Shown: piece after piece, positions 35,492 to 43,284 of the stretch
Position numbering within the stretch: the stretch's first letter is position 1
Layout of the letters: each line of letters opens with the position of its first letter
Source of the DNA: Chitinophagales bacterium
GTDB taxonomy: Bacteria; Bacteroidota; Bacteroidia; Chitinophagales; Saprospiraceae
Direction of reading: 5' to 3'
DNA: 64,000 bases
Assembly: GCA_017303475.1 (NCBI GenBank)
Contig: JAFLBO010000002.1
Span: forward strand, 186,001 to 250,000
Made by a program: the position numbers and the translations under genes
The notes under the pieces: generated by a model
The model's database searches: none
Seen by the model: the letters and a program-made list of their open reading frames with translations, nothing else
What the model was told of the DNA's origin: nothing

Positions 35492-36370
35492 ATGATAGCA
35501 CACGATCCCAAGGCCTGGTTTGTTTGGCCGTATCATTTTCACCGTTCCGACACGGTTAGGCGTTTATTTCCATGGATTCTGGCGGTTTGTGCCTATTCCT
35601 GGCTGGTAGCCTGGATGGAAATGGAGGTTTGGCAACTGAGTGAAAAAAGCCATATCCGGAATGTGTCCATCATGCATACGCTACTGGGCTTTGTCATTTC
35701 GTTCCTTCTGGTATTTCGCACTAATACCGCTTATGAGCGTTGGTGGGAGGGTCGAAAACTCTGGGGCGCTCTGGTGAACAATAGTCGGAACCTGGCCATG
35801 AAACTGGCAGCAATACTGCCACAAGGGGATTCGGACCGCTCGTTTTTCCGAAAAACCATACCCATGTATGCCCTGACGCTCAAAAACCATTTGCGCAGTG
35901 AAGAAACACGTTTGGAACTTTTTGACGACATACCGGAGGCCTTACAGCACAAAATTGACCTGGAGAAGCATCTGCCTAACCAGGTAGCTGCCCTGATGTT
36001 TCGTAAAATCCAGCAAATGCTGGAATCCAAAAAAATTACCGGCGAACAATTGTTGTTTCTCAATAGCGAGCTTCAATCATTCACCGATATCTGTGGCGCT
36101 TGCGAGCGCATTAAAAACACGCCCATTCCCTATTCCTATAGTGTTTTTATCAAAAAATTCGTTTTGTTTTATGTGATTACCCTGCCTTTTGGCTTCGTGT
36201 TCAACCTGGGTTACTGGGTCATTCCCATTGTTGGCTTCATCTTCTTTGTATTGGCCAGTCTGGAGTTGATTGCCGAGGAAATTGAAGAGCCTTTTGGGGC
36301 GGATGAAAATGATTTACCTTTGGGAAAGATGGTTCGAAGCATTGAGATGCATATCGACGAACTGATTTAG
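35492..36370 (+). CDS. Bestrophin-family (UPF0187) ion channel protein
   Basis: The 292-residue protein has helices at about 24-45, 60-80, 220-240 and 245-265, and the family signature FVISFLLVFRTNTAYERWWE followed by GRKLWG. Bestrophins form pentameric anion (or, in some bacteria, sodium) channels in the inner membrane. Its place between a response regulator and its histidine kinase is unusual: gap of 271 bp of repeat upstream and only 2 bp to the kinase gene downstream. It may feed membrane or ion status into the sensor, or simply be co-regulated; that is inference. Confidence 0.9.
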   Translation: MIAHDPKAWFVWPYHFHRSDTVRRLFPWILAVCAYSWLVAWMEMEVWQLSEKSHIRNVSIMHTLLGFVISFLLVFRTNTAYERWWEGRKLWGALVNNSRNLAMKLAAILPQGDSDRSFFRKTIPMYALTLKNHLRSEETRLELFDDIPEALQHKIDLEKHLPNQVAALMFRKIQQMLESKKITGEQLLFLNSELQSFTDICGACERIKNTPIPYSYSVFIKKFVLFYVITLPFGFVFNLGYWVIPIVGFIFFVLASLELIAEEIEEPFGADENDLPLGKMVRSIEMHIDELI

Positions 36371-36372
36371 CC

Positions 36373-37710
36373 ATGGCACTAGTCCGCACCTTTTCCGTTG
36401 CCCTGATCTGGCGTATTGTATTGTTATCGCTGGCCATTGTTGCTGCGGTAGCAGCTGCCATGTGGCCCGAACCTCAACCGGGACTGAGCCTGTTGATGGT
36501 GTTGCTGGCCCTGGGGGCTGCCTTCAGTTTGTTCAGATATGTGAACGACACCAACCGACGGCTGGCCCGTTTTTTTGAAAGTGTACGGTATTCAGACTTT
36601 GCCATCCGGTTTGCCTCAGGCAAAGAAAAAGGCGATTCTTTTGCCGAAGTTAACCGTCAATTCAACGAAGTATTGGAGGCATTCCGCCAAACCCGGGCAG
36701 AAAAAGAAGCCAACCTTTTGTTTCTCAATACCATTGTTCAGCACCTCAGCGCTGGCATTTTGGTGTTTGATACCCAATCTGCTGTGTTGGTATCAAACAG
36801 TGCAGCCTTTCAGTTACTGGGCGTATACCGGCTTCACCACCTGCACGATTTGCCGGAGCGTCACAAGGCCCTCACCCAGTTTGTGCAGCAATTAAGCTCC
36901 AAGGGGAAAATGTTGTACCAGCCAGAGTCTGGCAGACAACTGGCCGTACAAGGTGTTAGTGTGAGTCTGCAAGGCCGTGCAGTTCGTTTGCTTACACTAC
37001 AAAACATCCACCCGGAACTACAGCGCAAGGAAGTAGACGCATGGAGAAACCTGACACGTGTTTTGCGGCACGAAATCATGAATTCCGTAACACCTATCGT
37101 TTCTTTGGTAGAAACTGCTCAAGACATTGTGCGGCATGACCTGGACAACTCACCTGCCTCAGCCGATCTTACAGAAGCGCTGGAAGTAGTGGCCTCCAGA
37201 AGCCGCGGACTGATGAATTTTGTGGAGGCGTACCGGTCGTTCAGTGCCATTCCAGCCCCTAAAATGGATGATTTTTCGGTTAAGAACCTGTTGGAGAGGG
37301 TGGTACAACTGACCATTCCGGAAATGCGGGAACACAAAATATTACTGGAGTTTTTTGTGCAACCTGAAGATCTGCGTATTCAGGCCGATGCTGGTCAGCT
37401 AGAGATGGTGCTGATCAATCTGGTTAAAAATGCGCGGGAAGCCCTGGCTTCAGCTGAAATAGGAGCACCCCGGATTACCCTGCGCGCGGGAGCTGATCCA
37501 AAAGGCAAAACGTTTATTGAAGTGGAAGACAACGGCCCGGGCATTTCTTCAGAGTTGCTGGATGAAGTATTTATTCCATTTTTCACCACAAAGGCTACAG
37601 GAACAGGTGTTGGGCTAAGCATTTCCCGCCAAATTATGCAAATGCATGGCGGAGACATCAGGGTCAGTTCTGCCGCAGGCGGAGGGGCTCGGTTTGTGCT
37701 GGAGTTTTAA
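36373..37710 (+). CDS. PAS-containing sensor histidine kinase (NtrY/AtoS-like)
   Basis: The 445-residue protein has two N-terminal membrane helices (~10-28 and ~35-55), a HAMP-like linker, a PAS-like domain (~115-210), dimerisation/phospho-acceptor helix with RHEIMNSVTPIVSL (His ~232) and an HATPase domain with LINLVKNAREAL, EDNGPGIS and GTGVGLSISRQIM. The short periplasmic loop suggests sensing in the membrane or cytosol. It starts 2 bp after the bestrophin-like gene and is the expected partner of the sigma54-type regulator two genes upstream. Its last codons and stop lie inside the downstream palindrome. Confidence 0.93.
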   Translation: MALVRTFSVALIWRIVLLSLAIVAAVAAAMWPEPQPGLSLLMVLLALGAAFSLFRYVNDTNRRLARFFESVRYSDFAIRFASGKEKGDSFAEVNRQFNEVLEAFRQTRAEKEANLLFLNTIVQHLSAGILVFDTQSAVLVSNSAAFQLLGVYRLHHLHDLPERHKALTQFVQQLSSKGKMLYQPESGRQLAVQGVSVSLQGRAVRLLTLQNIHPELQRKEVDAWRNLTRVLRHEIMNSVTPIVSLVETAQDIVRHDLDNSPASADLTEALEVVASRSRGLMNFVEAYRSFSAIPAPKMDDFSVKNLLERVVQLTIPEMREHKILLEFFVQPEDLRIQADAGQLEMVLINLVKNAREALASAEIGAPRITLRAGADPKGKTFIEVEDNGPGISSELLDEVFIPFFTTKATGTGVGLSISRQIMQMHGGDIRVSSAAGGGARFVLEF

Positions 37711-37796
37711 ACGAGATCACCACTAAGTCACGAAGGGCACTAAGGAGAAGAATACCTTAGTGCCCTTCGTGACTTAGTGGTGATCTCGTTTAAAAC
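37704..37796. terminator. 42-bp perfect stem hairpin between convergent genes
   Basis: Arms 37704-37745 and 37755-37796 are perfectly complementary with a 9-nt loop. The stem includes the TAA stops of both flanking genes (37708-37710 and 37790-37792) and contains GATCACCACTAAGTCACGAA-type repeat sequence. The position between convergent genes suggests a bidirectional terminator; there is no U-tract longer than four. Confidence 0.75.
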
Positions 37797-38371
37797 TTCC
37801 GGAGAACACTCAGGCTAACGGTATTAGAGCCGCCAACGCCAAGGAACAGGCCTTCCGCTGAACCAATGCCATCACCGCCATAATAATTGAACGATGCCCG
37901 GAAACTTGGGATCGTTTCAATATTGATGGCCCAGCGATCATTAAAGCTGTGTTGCAAACCCAGTACCCAGCCGAATGACGGGGATACAAGAATGGGTGTT
38001 ACATCGTCGTCTACCTCTGAAGTAAAAATGGAAACGCTGGCGGCAAACTCCGGGCCATGATAGAAGACCAGTTTATCGTCCAGGGATTTACGTTTTTCAC
38101 GGCCTATAGCCATGCCAACATTGAAGTTGAAATTTGTTTGTTCTTCCAGCAAATCCAGTTGAATTCTACCAGTAGCAACCCGAATACGGCGATATACATT
38201 TTCCTTTTTTTCCTTTTTAAAAAAAGCACTGAACGATGCTCCGTTCAGATCAAGAGAGCCAAATTGAAGACCAACCTCACGTTTTGGGCTTCCGTTTTGT
38301 GCCTGAAGATCCGAGACAAAAAAGAAGCCTCCGAACAGAGCGATGAATGCTAAACAAATGCTGTTTTTCAT
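37790..38371 (-). CDS. Secreted, probably beta-barrel-like protein of unknown function
   Basis: I do not recognise the family. The 193-residue protein has a signal peptide (residues 1-24, ending LQAQ) and alternating amphipathic strands, for example RRIRVATGRIQLDLL, SPSFGWVLGLQHSFNDRWAI and SNTVSLSVLRKF. The terminal aromatic Phe is typical for outer-membrane beta-barrels, so an 8-strand barrel is plausible but unproven. It stands between the histidine kinase gene (convergent) and a MITE copy. Confidence 0.65.
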   Translation of the reverse strand: MKNSICLAFIALFGGFFFVSDLQAQNGSPKREVGLQFGSLDLNGASFSAFFKKEKKENVYRRIRVATGRIQLDLLEEQTNFNFNVGMAIGREKRKSLDDKLVFYHGPEFAASVSIFTSEVDDDVTPILVSPSFGWVLGLQHSFNDRWAINIETIPSFRASFNYYGGDGIGSAEGLFLGVGGSNTVSLSVLRKF

Positions 38372-38431
38372 GGATGTAGTGTGTGTTTAATGAAAATTGA
38401 ATATTCCGACCTTTGCAACGGAATAGGTTAA

Positions 38432-38592
38432 GAGCATGTTGGGGATTTTCTTGCCGGGCCAAAAACTGTCCTTTTTCCGCCATTTTTCACCTTTTTTCAG
38501 TCACGTAACTCAGGCTATGCTTCTTCAAAAACGCAAAAACTGACGAAGAAAGCTCAAATTTTTGACTCCGTCAGAAAATCCCCAACATGCTC
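38432..38592. mobile_element. MITE-like element, copy 2 (intact ends)
   Basis: 161 bp with 20-bp perfect inverted ends beginning GAGCATGTTGGGGATTTTCT and flanked on both sides by TAA, a possible 3-bp target duplication. It is in opposite orientation to the copy at 6692-6851 with 2 internal mismatches by my reading. It lies between divergent genes, 61 bp upstream of the start at 38371 and 143 bp upstream of the GTPase start. No gene or clear promoter was recognised in 38593-38734. Confidence 0.82.
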
Positions 38593-38734
38593 TAATTGTT
38601 TAGGGGCAAATTATAGGGGCGCCCCACGCTGGCACAAGCCCAACCGGTAATTTGTGTTGTTTGAGGTTATAACCCTGTCAATTTATTCGATAAAGCTGCT
38701 TTTTACTTTATTTGAAAACACCTATGTTTGACGC

Positions 38735-40456
38735 ATGATTCTCAACCAACGCACCCTTGCGCTTCGCGCTCAATGCGAAGACCTTGTGAAAGATTTGCAA
38801 CAGCTCAGTCAGGAGATCGGGCATAAAGAACTGGCCAGTATGGTAGGCGAACTGCGTAACCGTATGTCGGAGCCTTTTATGTTCGTGATCGTAGGTGAAG
38901 TAAAGGCTGGCAAAAGCAGTTTTGTGAACGCTTTGCTGGAAGCAGGCCGCGATATTTGTGCCGTTGCGCCGCAACCTATGACAGATACTGTACAACAGAT
39001 TCTTTATGGGGAAAAGGAAGAAGTGGTGGTGGTAAATCCATACCTCAAAAAACTCTTCTTGCCGGTTGACATCCTGAAAGATATTGCCGTGGTAGATACA
39101 CCCGGCACCAACAGTATCATTGCCAATCACCAGGAAATTACCGAGAATTTCATTCCTGCCAGCGATCTGGTTATTTTCGTTTTTGAAGCTAAAAATCCTT
39201 ACCGGCAATCAGCCTGGGATTTCTTTGATTTTATCCACCGCGATTGGCACAAAAAAATCATTTTCGTTTTGCAGCAAAAAGATCTGTTGTCTGCTGAAGA
39301 TCTGGCTGTGAACGAACGGGGCTTATTTGAATTTGCGCAAAAAAAAGGTGTCGACGAGCCCGTCATTTATACCACCAGCGCCAAAGCAGAACTGGAAGGC
39401 CGTTTTGACCAAAGTAATTTTTCGGCAGTGAGGGATTACATCCGCACTCATGTAACTGGCGGAAGAGGAGCGGCCCTCAAACTGAAAAATAACCTGAGTA
39501 CCTCGCGGTTTATCCTGGACAAACTCGCCACCGACCTCCAAACCCGGGCCGAACAATTCAAGCTGGACACAGAATTCCGCAACGATATTACCCAAACACT
39601 CGACAACCAGGAGCGAAAATCCAATCACCATGTAGATCTGTTGATCGAAAACCTGCTGCATGGATACGACCGAATTACCCGGGGAATAGGACAGGAATTA
39701 TCTGATGGTTTGTCTTTTCCGGCTTTACTGAAACGTTCGGTATTGGGTTTATTCAGTAAACAGGCCAGTATTTCAGACTGGCTGAACGCACTGGCGAAAC
39801 AGCTGGAGTTGCAGTTGAATGCAGAACTGCGCAGCAAACTCAACGATGGTGTGGTTGATCTGGCAGATTCTGTGCAACAAATGGCCAAGATGATAGACTT
39901 GAAAATTCGGGCTGCAGATACAGTGGTAAAAAGCGACAGCTATATTTTTGATACCATTTCAGAGAAACGAGCCGCTGTAATGAAAGAATTGCAAGAGGCA
40001 TTCGGACGGTTTATGACCCGTTCCGAAAATTTCAATGATGGAAAATTATTCCCGGAAAACACCACAGTTTCGCCTAATATTGCTGCCGGCAGCGGCGCCG
40101 CCATTATTGGACTGGTATTGGCAGGAGTGACCAAAATGACGGTTTTTGATGTAACCGGCGGATTGCTCACAGGTATCGGAATGTTGTTTGCCGGATTCAC
40201 AGCCCGTGCCCAGCGAAGTAAGATAGTGAAGGGCTATGAAACCGAGATCAGTCAGGGTAGAATTCAGATGCAGGAAGCTTTGGAGAGTAAATTGCGAGGG
40301 TATGTACGCACCATAAAGGGTCGCATTGCTGACAATTTTGGAGAAATTGATGCACTTTTAGCCAACGAAGAAACCCAGATTTCCTACCTGAACAATCAAC
40401 ACTCAGCATTAAACTTACGTCTTGAAGAGCTCAATAATTCGCTGGAAATCAATTAA
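38735..40456 (+). CDS. Bacterial dynamin-like GTPase
   Basis: The 573-residue protein has a Dynamin_N GTPase domain: P-loop GEVKAGKSS (~residues 54-62), switch II VVDTPGTNS, and G4-like QQKDLL. A long helical middle region follows, then two adjacent hydrophobic segments (~450-495; NIAAGSGAAIIGLVLAGV and LLTGIGMLFAGF) that could insert as a membrane hairpin, and a C-terminal coiled coil. This layout resembles bacterial dynamin-like proteins involved in membrane remodelling or repair. These often occur as tandem pairs, but here there is only one gene, so a homo-oligomer or a distant partner is likely. The start shortly follows a TATGTTTG box, suggesting a very short leader. Confidence 0.88.
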   Translation: MILNQRTLALRAQCEDLVKDLQQLSQEIGHKELASMVGELRNRMSEPFMFVIVGEVKAGKSSFVNALLEAGRDICAVAPQPMTDTVQQILYGEKEEVVVVNPYLKKLFLPVDILKDIAVVDTPGTNSIIANHQEITENFIPASDLVIFVFEAKNPYRQSAWDFFDFIHRDWHKKIIFVLQQKDLLSAEDLAVNERGLFEFAQKKGVDEPVIYTTSAKAELEGRFDQSNFSAVRDYIRTHVTGGRGAALKLKNNLSTSRFILDKLATDLQTRAEQFKLDTEFRNDITQTLDNQERKSNHHVDLLIENLLHGYDRITRGIGQELSDGLSFPALLKRSVLGLFSKQASISDWLNALAKQLELQLNAELRSKLNDGVVDLADSVQQMAKMIDLKIRAADTVVKSDSYIFDTISEKRAAVMKELQEAFGRFMTRSENFNDGKLFPENTTVSPNIAAGSGAAIIGLVLAGVTKMTVFDVTGGLLTGIGMLFAGFTARAQRSKIVKGYETEISQGRIQMQEALESKLRGYVRTIKGRIADNFGEIDALLANEETQISYLNNQHSALNLRLEELNNSLEIN

Positions 40457-40577
40457 ATGCATAGTGATTGTTCTATAAATAAATGTTGCATGTGTGCGCA
40501 CACTTTCACAAAAAACTTTGGAAACAACCTTACACAGGTATGCTAAAAAATGGAAAGTGGCGTTAATTTTGCATGAA

Positions 40578-40774
40578 GAAAATTCCATTCGGAAAATAAT
40601 CCCTTGGCAGCGACTCCTTCCTATTTCCGGAATTCTTCAGAAACAACACTATGCACAGCTCTTGAGGAGCTTCAATCATGATTTTATCCCGGCCACTTGT
40701 AGGTCGTTGATATAAAGAAGTAATCGGTTTTTGGGATGTCCTCTTCCGCAGCAATGTGGAGGGGGATTTTTTTT
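40578..40774 (+). ncRNA. Candidate structured small RNA
   Basis: A TAATTTTG box (40564-40571) matches the Bacteroidota -7 consensus, and a strong terminator ends the region at 40774. Between them the sequence folds locally: GAAGAAAATTCC near the 5' end pairs with GGAATTCTTC (~40629-40638), AGCTC with GAGCT around 40659-40673, GGCC with GGTC, and ATCCC with GGGAT (~40687 and ~40733). No credible protein is encoded. It resembles no RNA family I can name; it is not tmRNA, RNase P or SRP RNA by visible motifs. A -33 box is missing, so the promoter is weakly supported. Alternatively the region is a long 3' UTR of the GTPase gene. Confidence 0.4.
40740..40774 (+). terminator. Rho-independent terminator
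   Basis: Stem CCTCTTCCGCA with TGTGGAGGGGG (11 pairs including G-U), tetraloop GCAA, followed after one A by eight T residues. It ends either the candidate small RNA or the GTPase transcript. Confidence 0.8.
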
Positions 40775-40827
40775 ACCCCCAAAAGGCAAAGAGGATGATT
40801 CAAATGACCCCAAACAACCTCTGAGAT

Positions 40828-42384
40828 TTACTTACTCCTCATCCTCACTACCGGACAAATCATTTCTTCCAGACTAATCCCTCCATGCTGAAAAGTATTG
40901 CGGTAGTAGTTGTGGTAATGGTTGTAATTGTTGGGGTAAAGGAAAAAATAGTCCTCTTTAGCAAAAATAAAAGTGCTGCTAATGTTCGGGCGAGGCAGGC
41001 CAGCGCTCTGTGGGTCTTTTATGGCGAGTACATCACGGGCCTCATACTGCAGATTTCTACCCACTTTGTACCGCAAATTGGTGGTGGTTTCGCGGTCGCC
41101 AACCACTTTAGACGGGGTTTGTACGCGTATGGTGCCGTGGTCGGTGGTCACAAATAATTGCACATCCCTGCCTTCCAGTTTTTGCAGTGCAGTCCAGAGC
41201 GGCGAGTGCAGGAACCAGGAACGAGTTAGCGAACGGTATGCACGCTCATCACCGGCCAATTCCTTGAGCACTTCCATTTCTGTGCGCGCGTGGGAGAGCA
41301 TATCAATGAAGTTATACACGATCACCGTAATGTCGTTGTTAAGGTAGTGCAGGATGTTGTCGTTCAACTCCTTACCGTGATTGACATTGGTTACTTTGAC
41401 GTAATCCCACTTGATGGGCTTTCGGAAGGAACGTTCAATTTGTTTGCCCAGGAAAAAATCTTCGAACATATTTTTTCCTCCCTCATCCGTATCATTCTTC
41501 CATTTATCGGGGAAGTTTTTCTCGATATCAGAGGGCATCATTCCGGCGAAAATGGCATTTCTACTGTATTGTGTTGCAGTAGGCAGAATGCTAAAGAAAT
41601 AACCTTCGTTTTCTGTTCGGAATTGCTCATTGAGAATGGGCTCAATGGTTTTCCATTGGTCGTACCGAAGGTTGTCGAGCAGAACCACCACGGTGGGCAC
41701 GCCGTTACCGATGTGCGGAAAAATATGTTTCCGCATCATGGAATGCGACATGATAGGACCTACTTCTTTGTTCTTATCAACCCAATCGAAGTAGTTTTTA
41801 GTAACAAATTTGGAAAACTCTGTGTTGGCTTGTTCTTTCTGTTGCGACAGGATTTCGCTCACACCGGTAGCCTGGTTAGCATCCACACGCATTTCCCAGT
41901 TAACGATTTTCTTGTAGGCATCTACCCACTGAGTCTGATCCAGTCCTCCGGTAATTTCCATGAAGATTTCCCGGAATTCCTGTTGGTAGTTTAGGGCTGT
42001 CTTTTCGCTCAGAAGTCGTTTATTATCCAGAATACGCTTCAGGGTAAGCAGAATCTGGTTGGGATTCACCGGCTTGATCAGATAATCGGAAATTTGGCCC
42101 CCGATGGCATCTTCCATCACGTGTTCAGCTTCATTTTTGGTAATCATCACCACCGGTACATTCCGGTTAAGTGATTTGATTTTCATCAAGGCTTCCAGTC
42201 CGGTTAGTCCGGGCATACTTTCATCCAGAAATACCACGTCGATATCGGCAGCTTGCTCAGTGTACAGATCTACGGCATCATAGCCATTGGTGGCCGTAAC
42301 TACTTCATAACCTTTGCTTTGAAGGAACATCAGGTGTGGTTTCAGGAGATCAATCTCGTCGTCGGCCCAGAGGATTTTAGACAT
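40828..42384 (-). CDS. porX: PorX-type response regulator with PglZ domain
   Basis: The 518-residue protein has a receiver domain (~1-120; acidic pocket ADDE, phospho-acceptor Asp54 in VVFLDESMPG, Lys in YLIKPVNP) joined to a three-helix linker and a PglZ/alkaline-phosphatase-superfamily domain (~200-515). That domain includes FATTDHGTIR-like metal-binding motif LFVTTDHGTI near residue 400. Length and order match PorX, the regulator needed for T9SS function in Porphyromonas and gliding Bacteroidota. There PorX acts with the PorY kinase and binds an ECF sigma factor, and its PglZ domain cleaves oligonucleotides. This fits the four T9SS cargo genes in the window. No PorY or SigP gene is adjacent. 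Confidence 0.93.
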   Translation of the reverse strand: MSKILWADDEIDLLKPHLMFLQSKGYEVVTATNGYDAVDLYTEQAADIDVVFLDESMPGLTGLEALMKIKSLNRNVPVVMITKNEAEHVMEDAIGGQISDYLIKPVNPNQILLTLKRILDNKRLLSEKTALNYQQEFREIFMEITGGLDQTQWVDAYKKIVNWEMRVDANQATGVSEILSQQKEQANTEFSKFVTKNYFDWVDKNKEVGPIMSHSMMRKHIFPHIGNGVPTVVVLLDNLRYDQWKTIEPILNEQFRTENEGYFFSILPTATQYSRNAIFAGMMPSDIEKNFPDKWKNDTDEGGKNMFEDFFLGKQIERSFRKPIKWDYVKVTNVNHGKELNDNILHYLNNDITVIVYNFIDMLSHARTEMEVLKELAGDERAYRSLTRSWFLHSPLWTALQKLEGRDVQLFVTTDHGTIRVQTPSKVVGDRETTTNLRYKVGRNLQYEARDVLAIKDPQSAGLPRPNISSTFIFAKEDYFFLYPNNYNHYHNYYRNTFQHGGISLEEMICPVVRMRSK

Positions 42385-42483
42385 AATGCGGGTGGTGGTT
42401 AGTGAAATTTAGTGGGGTTAGAAATGGAAATACACTAATGCAAATCGGAGTGGTGATCTGCTTAGAAATGATGCGTTTAGGAA

Positions 42484-43209
42484 TTATTTAACCCTTTTTC
42501 TGAAAATAGAGGTTTGCGTGAAATCCGGCGTATACGCAACTGGAGCGACTCGGTTTTCTAAAACCTCAAAATCAGATGACAGGATCTCTTTGAATGGTTC
42601 AAGGTAATAAGTTCGTTCAGTGTTGTCAACAACCAATATTCCTCCTGGTTTTAAAAAAGGCAATGCTTGTTCTATGCATGATGGCCTTGCTCTTCCATCT
42701 ACAAGAATCAAGTCAAAATATTCAAATGGATATTGTTGGATTGCTTTCGCATATTTTTCAAAGCTCATATCAGCATGAATTTCCATTCTACTCATAAAAT
42801 CCTTAGGATTTTTGAAAGAGCGGGGTAAAGAAGTTGATACTGGCTCTGGCTGCACAAAGAATCCCCTCCAATTTGAAATTCTTCTCGCTGTTATAATATC
42901 ATTGAGTGTATTATACCACTCCTGGTTGTCCTCAACTGTTGCAATCTCCGCGACAATTTTGCTAAAAAACAAAGTAGATCCGCCGCCACCATACTCAAAA
43001 ACCTTAAATTCGGGCCTAATATTTTTTTCCAGACACTGTATGGCAAGGTAATTGATCCATGGAAGCTCATCAGTAACAGAGCTTTTACCTGGTTCGAATG
43101 AAGTTTTCCATCTTTTATAGAATGTCCAGACATTAGTGAAATGTTCAAGACTTTTTGAGAAACGGATGGATTGCCAGGCAAAGAATAAAAGGGATTTTTT
43201 CCACGACAT
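42484..43209 (-). CDS. SAM-dependent methyltransferase-like protein
   Basis: The 241-residue protein has a Rossmann-like core with FEYGGGGSTLFFSKI (motif I-like, ~residues 70-84), an acidic VEDNQEWY (~92) and FDLILVDGRARPSCIEQALPF (motif around 160-185) then LKPGGILVVDNTER. This is the pattern of class I methyltransferases without a recognised substrate group, of a kind often found in glycan or polysaccharide gene clusters. The gene is visibly AT-rich compared with PorX downstream and is divergent from the mosaic T9SS gene, whose first half shares that composition. Confidence 0.75.
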   Translation of the reverse strand: MSWKKSLLFFAWQSIRFSKSLEHFTNVWTFYKRWKTSFEPGKSSVTDELPWINYLAIQCLEKNIRPEFKVFEYGGGGSTLFFSKIVAEIATVEDNQEWYNTLNDIITARRISNWRGFFVQPEPVSTSLPRSFKNPKDFMSRMEIHADMSFEKYAKAIQQYPFEYFDLILVDGRARPSCIEQALPFLKPGGILVVDNTERTYYLEPFKEILSSDFEVLENRVAPVAYTPDFTQTSIFRKRVK

Positions 43210-43284
43210 TGTAATTCAATTTGCCGCAAAGGAACATAAAAGCCGCCACCTAAACATTTAAAACATTCAAACACATAATTCTAC

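Noticed and set aside
40494..40715. 73-residue plus-strand reading frame in the porX upstream gap
   Set aside because: No family likeness, no ribosome site, and it overlaps a region with RNA-like stems and a terminator.
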